64,000 nt of DNA from Ascarosepion bandense (GCA_037127315.1 JBBBDQ010000224.1:7462501-7526500); one strand, 5' to 3'; shown: positions 1-11,398, counted from the first letter of the stretch. Program-made: numbers and translations. The notes: a model not told the origin generated them from the sequence alone.

Positions 1-95
1 AAGATTATCTTATGACAATGATTTTCAGCTTATCACTTGTTTTTATCTTCTAAGATTATCTTATGACAATGATTTTCAGCTTATCACTTGTTTTT
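1..95. repeat. 51-bp tandem duplication at the window edge
   Basis: The unit beginning AAGATTATCTTATGACAATG at position 1 restarts at position 52 and matches for about 44 bases before diverging after the run of T. The array may extend left of the window. Confidence 0.9.
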
Positions 96-458
96 GTTAA
101 ATTAATGATGAAACAATTTAGATTACGTCAGCCTGGACAAAATAAATCTATAACTAGAAATAAAATCATAGTCAAAATCTAGTATGTAAAATTTAAATTG
201 TTCAGAGAAAACGTGATTCGAACTTGAGTTTTAGTTTAACTATCATTTAAAGTTAAATTAAAAATGAAGCCTGAATCATGTTTTGCCTTACCAAAGTAAT
301 TTTTGTTCTTGTGAAATAACCCTTTTCATGACACCAATCTCATCTTTATTAAAAAATACACAACTATAACTTTCAAATGTCAAAAGCGATTTTAATGAAC
401 AATTGTTTTAACGATTTCTACATACATTATTTTCTAAAAAATTATCGAGACATTGCTG

Positions 459-459
<1 letters not shown>
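96..459. other. AT-rich sequence, no gene seen
   Basis: No coding signal. Around 209-228 the minus strand reads AAGTTCGAATCACG, which resembles a Pol III B box, but no matching A box was found, so no SINE is called. Confidence 0.5.

Positions 460-506
<47 letters not shown>
460..506. repeat. (CA)n microsatellite
   Basis: Uninterrupted CA dinucleotide tract of about 24 units. The His-Thr repeat ORF across it is a by-product. Confidence 0.98.
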
Positions 507-509
<3 letters not shown>

Positions 510-654
510 GCCAATTTTTAGACATTCATGTTAAAAAACATAAAATTCATTGCCAGATGCTTACATTAGCGAATTAGGATACACTTCAAATTATCTCACG
601 AGAAATCAAGTTTAAAATAACTTAATTTGTATCAATTTTTCATCACTATGAAAA

Positions 655-1690
655 GAGAAGATGAATTTTAGACGTCTGATGCATTTTGTTATCGTAAAGA
701 GAAAATATCTCGGAAGCAGCAAAAAAGATACTTGCTGGGTACGGTGAGGGTTGCTTTAACTGAAAGAACTGTATAAGTATCACTAAGTTGGTGATTGTAA
801 CCTTATTGATGAAGAACATCCAGGCAGATTCCCCCAGTACATATGAGGATCAAATCAAGACATTCATAGACAAACGCAGGAATTGGCAGAAACACTAAAT
901 TTATCAAAATCCACCATCTATGAGTAATTAGTAAAGATTGAGTACTCGAATTTCTACAATATTTGGGTACCACGTGATTTTTAGTGAAAGAATATTTTGG
1001 ATCGCTTTTCTATATGTTGTTTACTGTACAAACGCAATAAAATATACCCATTTTGAATCAGATTGTGACAGGTGATAAGAAATGGATCGTTTACATTAAT
1101 GTTCAGCAAAAAACATCCTGAAGTAATCCATATGAGACAAATTTAGCCATCCCAAAAGCAGATCTTCATTCAAAGTTATGCTGTGCATCTGGTAGGATTG
1201 GAAAAAAAATTCTGTACAATAAGCTTCTGCAAAGTAACCAGTCAATTGTTTCTGAAAAGTACAGCTAGCAACTGGACGAATTAAAGGCAGCAATTCAAGA
1301 AAAACACCCAATAATTGCGAACAGGAAAGATGTTTTCTATCGGGACAATGCCAGATTGTTACAGTTTGGCTGGGATGTGTTACTACACCCGCCACATTCA
1401 TAAGACATTCCTCCTTCGGATTTTTATTTATTCCGGTCCTTACAAAATAATCTCAATTGTAAAAATGTTAATCCTTTGGATGACATAAAAAAAACCTTCT
1501 TAAAGAGTGCTTTGCCATGAAACATCCAAAATTCTGGGAAGATTAAATCTTTAAGTTGAAGGAAAAATGAAGAAAGATTGTGCAACAAAATAGTTAAGAT
1601 TTAGTTGAATAAATATCTAATGTCATAATTTTGTTTTGTGCTTTAATTTTCATTCAAAAGCGGCATGAACATTCCGAACAACTCTATATA
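655..1690 (+). pseudogene. Decayed mariner-family transposase and 3' end
   Basis: Pieces of a Tc1/mariner (mariner clade) DDD transposase are readable on the plus strand in changing frames. They include an N-terminal helix-turn-helix part (ENISEAAKKI from 701), the stretch ELAETLNLSKSTIYE (about 883-925), LLYKRNKIYPF (about 1021-1055), VTGDKKWIVYI (1067 on) with the first Asp codon at 1074, DNAR with the second Asp at 1344, and PPSDFYLFRSLQN with the third Asp at 1419. The second and third Asp are only about 25 residues apart instead of the usual 34, because roughly nine codons after DNAR are missing. Many stops and frameshifts make it non-functional. About 1648-1685 (GCGGCATGAACATTCCGAAC) looks like a mariner terminal inverted repeat; no partner was found upstream, so the 5' end is probably lost. 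Clade assignment is from recalled family motifs. Confidence 0.85.
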
Positions 1691-1900
1691 TGAGGAGAGA
1701 GAGAGAAAGATCGAACGAGAAAGAGTGAGGTGTATTTGTCTTAAACGTATGGAACAGCGGTTAATGCGTTTTTTCCACTATGAATATTCTGGTAGTGAAA
1801 CTGATAGCTGCACAGAGAGTGTGATTGGTGAACTATGTTTAAATTTCTTCTGAGATTGCAACGTTCACCTTTGCACAAATGCAGTTGGAAAAAGAATGAA

Positions 1901-1927
1901 CCTCTTCTTCTTCTTCTTCTTCTTCTT

Positions 1928-1957
<30 letters not shown>
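1901..1957. repeat. (TTC)n microsatellite
   Basis: About 19 TTC/CTT units, directly abutting a SINE family 1 fragment at 1958. It probably expanded from a CTT-rich segment of the SINE. Confidence 0.95.
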
Positions 1958-1959
<2 letters not shown>

Positions 1960-2030
1960 CCACGGCTTAAATAGTAGGGTAGACTAAGCTGTCTAGCTTT
2001 AGATGCCAGCAAGTCTAATAAAAGCCAAAT
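1958..2030 (+). repeat. SINE family 1 fragment (copy F)
   Basis: CCACGGCTTAAATAGTAGGG followed by TAGACTAAGC matches the internal part of the family 1 SINE (compare TATGGGTTAAATAGCAGGGT at 25460). Only this internal segment is recognisable. Confidence 0.6.
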
Positions 2031-2925
2031 TGGATTTCATACCGTAGAGATATACAAAAAGTCCAAGATAAAGAAAAAGTAATCAGTGAAGAGCAATGAT
2101 AGCAAACACGCTAAAGGGAATGTCATTTAAAAAGAAAATGAACTTTCTACTGATCCCTAAATTTGGTTTGATATTATCTGCTTGTGAGCATTCCCGTCTG
2201 CTAGGGTGACTAACTAATGTTTGTGGCAGATACTAATTTATGTATATTTATGTGTGCTCAAAATTTTCAGTTTATGCGGCTTTTATGCTGAACAGAGATT
2301 TATTACAGTTTCAGAAAGAGAGTATATAATCTGGTGTGATCAGCAGTTTGTTGGCACAAAGCCCAGTGCACATAGTCACGATGACTAGTGCTTTCATAGT
2401 AGGACACGGCTTCTGAACTACACGTGGTATAGTTTTCAGACATTTTCTAATGGTAGTGCATGAAAAGATCAGCTCTCCTTGACACATCGACCATGACGAG
2501 TTTTAAACTCTTGTCTCGTGGTCAAGAGGCTTCCGTTCTGAACTACTCACCTTTTATCTACCTGCATAAACGTTCTTTTAATTTATTATTGACTCATTTT
2601 AGACAACTATATTAATTTCTTTTTCGTAGAAAGAAGAATAATCAAGAAGAAATTATATTAAACCTTCAGTCGTTGACGAATCAGAATATTTTGAATTAAT
2701 TTCACGTTAGTTTGTAATGATATGAAATGTTTTATAACATTCACTCTAAAAAACACTTTCTACACTGAAAGATCTCATGCTCATTTTTAAAGGTTTCTGG
2801 AACTATATCAATGCTGAACGGTCTGAAGTTAATTTTTATAAATCAATATATAAATATATAAATAGATGAACTGATAGAAAAAACGAGTGAAAAATACACG
2901 ATTTCATTAAAATCCACAAAAGAGC
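2031..2925. other. Unassigned AT-rich sequence
   Basis: I see no ORF with protein-like composition, no RNA gene and no recognised repeat. Confidence 0.5.
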
Positions 2926-3110
2926 TTCCCTTTTCTTTCTATTTCTCTTTCTTTCGCTTTCGTTCTGTATTTTGGTCTTCTACTTACTCTCATTTCCTTT
3001 GATGCCTTCCTCTTGTTGCTGTTCTCTCCTTTTTCTTTTATTTCTTCGTTCACATTTTTCTTTCTCTCTTTTCCACTCTTCCACATCCTTTTCTTTCTTC
3101 TTTTTGAAAT
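2926..3110. repeat. Pyrimidine-rich (CTTT/CTTC) tract
   Basis: About 180 bases almost entirely C and T on the plus strand. The Phe/Leu/Ser-rich ORF over it is compositional. Confidence 0.8.
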
Positions 3111-3711
3111 ATCTACCTATAATCACTTATAGACAACCTTATGTCCAATATGGACACAGCGTTACAATATAGGCGCCTAACAGAAAACAAAAAAACAAAA
3201 TCAACGATTGCCTGCAGAAATTGTCAGCAAACTGCGCTTCGCCTTATCACGGTAAATCAGAAGATTTTTATGCCAACCACTCAAATCTTTAATGGTCGGA
3301 GATATTTTCTCTTCTTTCACATTCAAGAAAGAGGCGCTTAACATTTCATTTACAGATTGGTTACCGGTTACACAAAACTTTGGCCTTTTACTAATGTCTT
3401 CTATATTTACAGAAAAAAAATGAGTGGCAAATAAAAAGACGCTCATCCTGCAGATATCATAACCAATAAACCCCATTATTCATCGAAGCAGGTGATGCAG
3501 GTTAAATACGTCGTTTTGACTTGTTTGGTTGTAAAAATTGAGAGTGAGTTTTAAGTTCGCAACTTCTGATCTGTATTCAAATGATTTTAAAAGCCAAATG
3601 TCACTACTCATTCATTAACTGGTTATGCATCATCAAAATTTAGATTAAAGCATTTTACGACAATATCTGCATAGAAGAATAAAAATAGAGACTTGGTTGA
3701 CAAAAACATAA
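3111..3711. other. Unassigned sequence before the LINE-like stub
   Basis: Small overlapping ORFs on both strands (about 3141-3476) show no recognised motif. The in-frame stop TAA at 3709-3711 closes the zinc-finger frame that opens downstream. Confidence 0.4.
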
Positions 3712-3867
3712 AATATATCACTAAGAGGCAAAGGCCAACGGAGAAAAGCGTCAGCAAATATTCTTGCTACTATGTCCCGAGATCGTCGCTGTTGCACAAT
3801 ATGTGGACTTGTATTGAGGTCACTGACGGAGCTGAAGTGTCACATACGACACAAGCATAAAGACTAA
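3712..3867 (+). pseudogene. C2H2 zinc-finger C-terminal stub, probably of a LINE
   Basis: An open frame of about 51 codons runs from 3712 to the TAA at 3865-3867. It encodes a basic stretch (RGKGQRRKAS) followed by CTICG, twelve residues after the second Cys to His, then His four residues later, which is one C-x2-C-x12-H-x4-H finger close to the C terminus. The first ATG (3772) lies just before the finger. A single C-terminal C2H2 finger following a reverse transcriptase is known in some animal non-LTR retrotransposons, and the fragment runs into a (TA)n tract at 3915, as LINE 3' ends in this window do. It could instead be a terminal exon of a host zinc-finger gene, but no splice context or neighbouring finger was found. 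Confidence 0.5.
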
Positions 3868-3911
3868 ATGAGGTTGTCGCATCCTCATACATAGAAATCA
3901 ACGGAAGAGTT

Positions 3912-3914
<3 letters not shown>

Positions 3915-3962
<48 letters not shown>
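3915..3962. repeat. (TA)n microsatellite
   Basis: About 24 TA units, some 50 bases downstream of the zinc-finger stub. Confidence 0.98.
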
Positions 3963-3966
<4 letters not shown>

Positions 3967-4308
3967 TTTAGGGCAAAGAATTTGTCACTTTAATTGTGCA
4001 GGTTCATACCGACTTCGTAGATTCTGAGGACACCGTTATGATCTCTTCACTCATCGGGGCTGTTATTTTTGTTTTGTTTTCTGTTGTTTCTTTGGTTTCT
4101 TGCTTTTTTTTTTTTTTGCTTTTTATCGTGTCCTTAAGAAAAGTCTGCATGAACCTGCTCTGGCAAAGTGACAATTCTGTGCACTAAAATATCAACACTC
4201 TATTTTCACACCAATAACATGCAATTTACGATTAAAAAAAAACTTGCTTGTCAAAACACCTTTTATCAGTAAAACTACTGAATCTTGGCGCCCAATACTT
4301 ACACAACT

Positions 4309-4312
<4 letters not shown>
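3963..4312. other. Unassigned sequence
   Basis: Contains T-rich runs around 4105-4118. No gene or known repeat seen. Confidence 0.5.
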
Positions 4313-4360
<48 letters not shown>

Positions 4361-4370
4361 AGGAGAAAGG
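4313..4370. repeat. (TA)n microsatellite with GA-rich flank
   Basis: About 21 TA units (4313-4354) followed by GAGAGAAGGAGAAAGGG. Confidence 0.95.
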
Positions 4371-4421
4371 GTATATGTGGGTAGGATTTGTCTATATTTC
4401 TACGATGACGTAGTATTTACT

Positions 4422-4535
4422 CTATTTACAGTATTCAGACTATTGTCCTCATCCTTATTGCTATTTTTATGACGTTTCGGTCGTTGTACGCGCCAGCCTT
4501 CTTCAGGTATTAGGAATTTCGATCCGAATAATAGT
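4422..4535 (-). repeat. SINE family 2, 3'-part fragment
   Basis: ATTCAGACTATTGTCCTCAT, then ATGACGTTTCGGTCGTTGTAC and a CTTCTTCAGGTATT segment, match the 3' half of the SINE at 54355-54652. The tRNA-related head is absent, so this is a 5'-truncated copy on the minus strand. Confidence 0.7.
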
Positions 4536-5873
4536 CCGAATAATGTAAATAATGTTGGGAAGGAGTAAAAAAAAGCTTTTACTAGATATAGAGATGCATA
4601 TAGACGCGTGTTCCTAATCTGTGGAATGTTTTTGCTTTTATTGCTGGCAAATCACCCGACCGAGTCCATTTTTGAAAGGACATGCTTGTGGCGGACTGGT
4701 GGATAGTTGTAAACTAAAAGTTAGGAATTTCTGGCGAAATCAGTTGAGAATCAATCAAGAATCAAAAATCATGCCAAAATATAGGGAAGGGTGGTTGACC
4801 ATATATATATATTTTAACCAGAAAATATTGCAATATTTCCTTGTCAGTTTTCTCCAAAGTATCTTTAATTTTTTCTCATATTTTAAATGTCATAAAACTA
4901 ATATTTTAAATATACTACTAAATTTTATATATAAAAATATTTATTCATATTTTAAAAAATTATACAAGTTGTTGTACTTTTTATACTGTTATAGGAAAAT
5001 AATGTTTTTGAGTCTTGAAGTAAGTACTGTATGATTCAAACAGGCTGTACCAACTCAAATAGAAATTCAGTCATATCATGGCTGTTCCAACGGATCATAA
5101 GTTAGAAATGGAATAGGTTGGTACTTAAAAAAACTTACATAGTAATTAGGAAAAGTTATAGATTAGATTCAGACACGCATTCCTTGTAGTGCAGGGAACA
5201 ATCTCTAGATTCGGTGCAAAGTAGAAGTCGAGATCAGAGGAATAGATGAAGTTGTTTGCAATAAATGTTGAAATTAATAAGTATACTGAGAAAACACGCA
5301 GATATACAATAAGACAATATATTAATCGATCCCCAAAAAAACTGGGTTACACGAATTTAAGATATTTTAAATGAGTGTGTTGTTCTATCATTCAATAATA
5401 ATACATCAGGATTGGTTCTTATGGCGTCTAATATTAAAGGTATTAACATACATTGCTGAATTAAAATTAGCTACAGTAAATATCCTGTTTAGTACCCTAG
5501 ATTTTCTTTTCAGTAGTCTGACTATAAGCAATTGGGAATGTTCTTTAGAGGTTAACGCACTATGCATTTTTTAAATGAACAGGAGAAATAGGGCAACAAA
5601 AGGACGGTTTGTAGGATGAGCCACCCAAGACAAGATGGAAGTCTTGTCCAAGTATATGGTACATCTGAAATATAAATCCGTCTGGACACATTTACACGAC
5701 CTCTAGGTATTTCTGTGTTGACCCCACTTACAATATTTCCTCAGGACCTGTCAGCATATAGCTGACATTTGGCTATGATGCAGCATATATCTGGTATACT
5801 CTTATCAGATTGGATGTCATTATGTCTATATTCGACTACTTTAGCAACACTTTGTTGCTATGCCACGCTCACT
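4536..5873. other. Unassigned AT-rich sequence
   Basis: A 137-codon ORF at 4621-5034 is Phe/Tyr/Ile/Lys-rich with no motif and is treated as chance. From 5580 to 5873 the sequence is somewhat more GC-rich and ends in (AAT)n, a form typical of a SINE tail, but no A or B box was convincing. Confidence 0.4.
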
Positions 5874-5893
5874 CAATAATAATAATAATAATA
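5874..5893. repeat. (AAT)n tract
   Basis: About six to seven AAT units. Possibly the tail of an unrecognised retroposon to its left. Confidence 0.85.
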
Positions 5894-8616
5894 TCACTTT
5901 TGTAAAGAAAAGATGAAAGTGAATACATCAAGCTGGTTCAAAGAATATAAAAACAAAAAACAGGATAAGGCTAAATAGAAACAGGCATACAATAAGGACT
6001 GTGCAAACAAAGGTTTTCATTTAGTAATGAACTGGATAAAATTTTAAATTACGATGACTAAATATGTTAACTTTTGTTAACGCTACTAAAACAAATGCTA
6101 AGAAAAACGGCCCTAATCAGAAGTAACAAAAACAATTATAACAACAATAACCAAATAATGGAAATAATTATAATTAAGAACAGTAATTCAGATACGAACA
6201 AACAAACAAACAAAAGTATATATATCTGATAGAAGATTTCTATCTATTAAAACGAGAAATAAAAGCAAATAGATAAAAATGAGGAAAACCAACAACTGAA
6301 ATGATATAAAGTGTGAAAATGTTGACAGTTTAGAAAGTAATAGCGCAAAGAAAGCAATTACAGTGGCAGTGATCTTTAGAGCACTGGGCGTGGGACCGTA
6401 AAAAAGAAAAAACAACGAAAAAGATCTTGCAGATATTGGATTAGAATTTGGAAAATTCATTACAGAAAGCAGTAAGAGCACTTCGAAAATGATTAAATTG
6501 ATGACGAAACAAACAAATTTTCTTAGAATAATTTTTTTCCCAAAATGAAATTTCTTTCTAGTAACCTACATCAGATATTGTGCGGAAACGAAATATTAAT
6601 ACTAAAGGCAAGGAGGATTAACACCAACAACAGTATAAAAAGAGCCGCTATGGGTAAATCGAATAATGACTGTTGAAGATAAAATCGAAATGAATTAGAA
6701 GATAAGTTTATATTCATGCGTGATAATATATTCGTTCAAACGCCATAAACACACGTTTAATAAGTTTAAGCTAAATAAGTTAAGTATATGCTACATATGA
6801 TGACATATTTCGAAGTATTTATAATCAATATCTATCAAAAATATGTTCTATTCATCAGAACATGAATAGTAAACATTGACGTATAATTATGAATACGGTG
6901 ACAACAATAAGTGAAAAAGTCCAAGTCTTTGCGTGAGTAGATATAGTATGGCTAGAATTTTTCCTGTGATTTTATGTTGCTAGGTCTTGATCGAATCTGC
7001 TTAAAAATAAGATCATTATAACCATAATGGGATCGCTGTCTCGAAAGAAAACATAGGATGGTTAACGAAAGAAGAAAATTACTTTGATTGAAAATACTTG
7101 TTCCGGTCACCTCACGTAAAAATCCATGTCAGTTGTTAATAGAAACGAAATCTGATATTGATGTCTTGTTGTTTAACGTTGAATGACATGATTAATAAGA
7201 AAGGAAAGAAAAAACAAGAAGAAATATTAGAATCGAAAATCACAATTAAGAACAAACGAAACAACAAAATAAAGGAAGACAACACAAATATATTGAAATC
7301 ATTAATGATATGGAAACGAATAAAAAAGGAGAATAAAAACAACATATGAGGATTTATTATAGAAGTAAAGTAATGTATAAAAATATAGATAGCACAAACA
7401 ATGTAGAAAAGAAAGCAAAAGGACGAAAAGGAATAAACGAGAAACAAAACGGATGAATAGAAACAAAACTATAAATGCAAGCTGCAATCAATGAGAAGAG
7501 ACCGGTGAATAACTGTGCCTCAATATCTTTTCCACAAGTTTCTATCAAGATTCAGAATGAAAACTTAGTAATATTTTTATAATATGTAATATTAACTAAT
7601 TAAAAAATAGTAATTAAAAAACAAATATGTAAATAAATAAATATAATAGAGTGATTTTTACACTTACATTGAAAAAACGTGTATTTTAAAGAATGCCAGA
7701 CGGTTAATAAAAAATAAATTTAATACAATTTTTTCTGTTAGTATTAAATTTAAAACTGGATTTTAAAAAATGAAAATAATTTGGTGAAGCTTGAAAAATA
7801 TATACTTTTTGCATTTATTGTCTGGTCCAAAAAGTAACTTTCAGCCACGTAAATTTAAGATTAAGGCCTGTCTGAAGCTTCTTAAAAGATGTATAAGACA
7901 GTACAATAGATAATTTAAAAGAAAATAATATTTTTCCAACTAGAAGATATTTCCAAGAAGTCAGGAGACTAAGAGTCATGATTTTCGTCTTGAAGGTATA
8001 AAAAGAAATAAGGTTCCAGAAAGTAAAGCTATTTTGTCTGATATCTTTAGATAAGCTGGGATGTTTCTCACATAAGCAAATAGAAAATGGGATAAAGTGA
8101 AACCTGGGGATATAACAATATTTTAAAAAAGAAAAAAATTAAAATCTGCATTGACACAAGTCAAAAATATCCCCTTCTGTTTTCCGTCATTCACTTAGGT
8201 GGGCGCAACTTTTTTACAGAGTATTTTCAAATTTATTTAAAGTTTTTGTATTACCTTCAAGTTTATTTTTTCCATTATTGAAAGTTTGTATAATGTATCT
8301 TATTTTTTTAAAGCCTATAATTTTATATATTGGTTCCTTTCAAATTTCACATCGGAGTTTTGAATCTTTTTTGAGTCTGCACCTTTTACCAATATCGGGG
8401 AAAAAAGAGTTGACACTTCCCGCCCACCAGGAAAAATGATTTTATAATTTTCGCTGAATTTTACAAGCATTACAATTTTACAACACCATAGTCAGGTTTG
8501 GCAGACATTTCTTTTTTTAAAAATAAATTTCGTAGAGCAAACAAAGCTACCATCTCTGTTTTATACTACTCGTACTGCTTCTTGCGTATCTACAACTGCT
8601 GGGATGACATAATCTA
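5894..8616. other. Unassigned A-rich stretch
   Basis: About 2.7 kb of A-rich sequence with long purine-leaning parts (7190-7450). ORFs here (for example minus 6188-6481 and 7136-7447) are low-complexity Phe/Leu/Ile translations of A-rich DNA. No RNA gene or repeat recognised. Confidence 0.5.
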
Positions 8617-8715
8617 TTAGGAATATCAGTTCACGTACGAGTTTGGGCTGATATCGGTTTTATTTCAAGGTTATGACATATACGTATTGCCATAGTAATT
8701 TGAAAGCTCACCGTA
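8617..8715. repeat. Unnamed dispersed repeat R, copy 1
   Basis: TTCACGTACGAGTTTGGGCT, GGTTTTATTTCAAGGTTATGACAT and the TATTGCCATAG block recur in the same order at 10131-10215. Same orientation, with several substitutions and small indels. No coding content; the family is not recognised. Confidence 0.75.
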
Positions 8716-9439
8716 GCAAAATCGTGCGTTTGCAAAATTATTGAAACACGTGAAAGAAAAACATTATTGTTAATTAATAGAATATACATCGCAATATATA
8801 AGAGATAATTATTAAAAGCAAAGTAGAAGGCACTTTTTAATGAAAGGGATTTTGAGATTATCAAATTTACGAAAAAAAGAAAAAAATCATTATGAAAAAC
8901 GAAACATGATGTTTTTAGTGCAAAAATCATTCTGGTACAGATTTTAAAATTATTTCTATAAATTTTTGAAAACATTTAGAGAATTCCTTTATTTTCAAAA
9001 AATGATATATTATGAAATGTAAAAGCTTTCATCGAAAAGCATGAGTAACTCAATTTTATCAAAATAATTGCAACAAAATAAAGATTACGTTTCGCTTAAA
9101 TCGGAAGTAAAACTTATGTTCACTTTCGCACAAATGAATATTTGAAAAGGAGTAACCCCATCTCTTATATTCACAGCTTTCGGTTAAATAACAGAATAGA
9201 TATATATGTATTATTGACTAGCAATTAGCTTAAGAGAAGAAAAGTCTGAATTTCCAACCATGGAAAAAGCAACATGGAACTACTCTATTATCTTTCCCAA
9301 GATGGCAGTTCAAAGATAAAGAAAAAAGTTGAGAGCTAAATTTTATCTACATTCTGAAAGGATATGACATTTAGAAAATACTTTTGAAAATGTTCAGCTC
9401 TTTTAGAATAAGCATGTTTTTAAAACGTTTTTTATATAT
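8716..9439. other. Unassigned AT-rich sequence
   Basis: A 114-codon minus ORF (8631-8975) is Phe/Ile-rich without motifs. Nothing else seen. Confidence 0.5.
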
Positions 9440-9735
9440 CAGTCAGTATTATAAGTGATACACGCTTGGACGAGCATGTCGCTTTCGAGACATGAATGAC
9501 TGGGCAGATGATTATAATAACAATAAGTTGTCATTATTTTTTGCGGTAGACTTTTTGCCAGCCAACGATATAGAACCCAATCTGTTCTGCTAATTAACCC
9601 ATAGCTGGAGATAGAAGCGACGGATTCAGAACTTTCCCAAAAATATTTGCTCATATGTGAATGCAACGAATTCAACTCGAATTCGAACTCGGCACTCCGA
9701 TTTCTCATTCCGAGTCAATATTAACAGCGCCACAA
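9440..9735 (-). repeat. tRNA-derived SINE family 1, copy A
   Basis: Read on the minus strand, the head has an A-box-like TGTGGCGCTGTTAATAT and a B-box-like GCCGAGTTCGAATTCGAG (9676-9693). A shared body follows (AGCTATGGGTTAATTAGCAG, TTGGCTGGCAA, CGCAAAAAATAATGACAAC) and it ends near AAGCGTGTATCA. Copies B and C share the same order of blocks over about 290 bases. A tRNA head with internal Pol III promoter boxes is the standard SINE layout, and tRNA-derived SINEs are known in octopus. Non-coding; the 89-codon ORF inside is a by-product. Confidence 0.8.
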
Positions 9736-9769
9736 CGCTCATGTACATTTGTGCATATCAGTAGGTTAA

Positions 9770-10035
9770 GTGCCATACGTGATACACGCTTGGGCGATCA
9801 TGTCTCGAAAGTGACATGACTGACTGGGTAGAAGATTATCCCGCAGTAAGTTGCCATTACTTTCTGCGGTAAACTGGTTGCCAGCCAAACGTATAGAACC
9901 CAATCTGTCCTGTTATTTAACCCATATCTGGAGAGAAAAGACGGAAAAATACCTTTCCCAAGGGCATTTGCGCATAAGTGAATTCAAGGAATTCAACTGG
10001 AATTCGAACTCGAATCCCAGATATCCACTGGAATA
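9770..10035 (-). repeat. tRNA-derived SINE family 1, copy B
   Basis: About 40 bases from copy A, in the same orientation, with the same blocks: GATACACGCTTGGGCGATCA, GGTTGCCAGCC, ATAGAACCCAATCTGTCCTG, and the B box on the minus strand at about 9998-10014. Positions 9841-9869 can fold as a hairpin with a perfect 6-bp outer stem (CCGCAG/CTGCGG). The tRNA head is less complete than in copy C. Confidence 0.8.
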
Positions 10036-10130
10036 ATAACGCACAAATATTAAATTCTAATAAATTCGTCCGCTCTCATTTCCTCTGAAGTGAACTGTCA
10101 TTGTAATTTTGATTATCACGTTTTAATCTA

Positions 10131-10215
10131 TTAAGGATTATTCACGTACAAGTTTGGGATAATGACGGTCTTATTTCAAGGTTAGGACATCAGAGTATTG
10201 CCAGAGCAACTCGAA
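10131..10215. repeat. Unnamed dispersed repeat R, copy 2
   Basis: TTCACGTACAAGTTTGGGAT and CTTATTTCAAGGTTAGGACAT match copy 1 at 8617-8715 in order and orientation. Confidence 0.75.
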
Positions 10216-10237
10216 AGTGAGAAAGTGACATTTTAGG

Positions 10238-10282
10238 GACTAAAGCTAAACTGAGATATTTTATGTACTAAAGCTAAACTGT
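10238..10282. repeat. Short tandem duplication
   Basis: ACTAAAGCTAAACTG occurs twice with a spacing of about 28 bases. Confidence 0.8.
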
Positions 10283-10491
10283 AAATACAGGTGAATATAA
10301 GTATCAATCAATGATGTGTGCACATTATATGATATTTAGAATAAGCTATATTAAGTGAGAATAGTGCTTAATAAAGAGAAGAGAGCATCTTTAGACATAA
10401 ATAGTAAGAACATTGAATCAAAATCGCATGAGGACTCGGTTTCATCCCTGAAGCAATATTTAGAATATTAGAAATGGTTGACAGCTTGACA

Positions 10492-10516
10492 TATATATAT
10501 ATATATATATATATAT
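10492..10516. repeat. (TA)n microsatellite
   Basis: About 12 TA units. Confidence 0.95.
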
Positions 10517-10802
10517 AGGTGTGGGCAGGAATATATTTATAGTAATTAAATCTGTCACAAAATGTTAGTATAATAATTTCTTACATCTTTTATAAATCAA
10601 TTACCCCAAAACATTTAACAATGTAAAACTGTTATTTTTTACTGTTAACTATACCTTACTTCTGGTCATTAAGTTAAAATGTCTCACACGGAAAAAGTGA
10701 TTTCAATGAGCGCAGAGCGTATGAACCCCACACTGACTTATTGCTTGTCAAAAACGTGACAGAACATTTTGTGTAGGTGTAGACATTCTGCGCCATTCTT
10801 CA

Positions 10803-10806
10803 CTCA

Positions 10807-10839
<33 letters not shown>

Positions 10840-10848
10840 TCTCTCTCT
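10803..10848. repeat. (TC)n microsatellite
   Basis: TC/CT repeats with one TG interruption. The Leu/Ser-rich ORF over it is a by-product. Confidence 0.95.
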
Positions 10849-11065
10849 TACTTTCTTTATTCTTCTCTCACTGTCAATCAACTCTTTACAGAGATATTTC
10901 TACAATGTAGTTATTAGAGGCTGTATTGACTGTCTGCTGCAAAAGAAGATGGTTTTGAACCAATATTTAAAGAGAAAAACACAACCTTCTTTTAGAAAAA
11001 TAAAACGTTCTGATTGTTACCATTGCTTGAGCATAAACTACAACCGTCGTAACAATTAAAACTAG

Positions 11066-11069
<4 letters not shown>

Positions 11070-11098
<29 letters not shown>
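11070..11098. repeat. (TA)n microsatellite
   Basis: About 14 TA units. Confidence 0.95.
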
Positions 11099-11102
<4 letters not shown>

Positions 11103-11398
11103 AGTACTCGATATAATAAAACAGCTATTAAATATAGATTATACTTACTCACCGATATCTTGTCTCAGATTTTCATGCATAACACAATCTTCAAGTCCTG
11201 AACGTAGTTACATCAATAAGCCTCAAGCAAAATGTTTTACACACTAAATATTTATTTCCCTAGATAATGTCTTTCTTTCTCAATGCACTTAACCTAAACC
11301 TTCAATTTAGTCAAATTGATCCAACATTATTGACCAAATATCTCAAAACAATACTTAACTAATAAATTTGTCAATTTATTTTTATTTATCTATCATCG

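Noticed and set aside
4621..5034. 137-codon ORF
   Set aside because: AT-driven composition (Phe, Tyr, Ile, Lys, Leu), no domain, includes a TA repeat.
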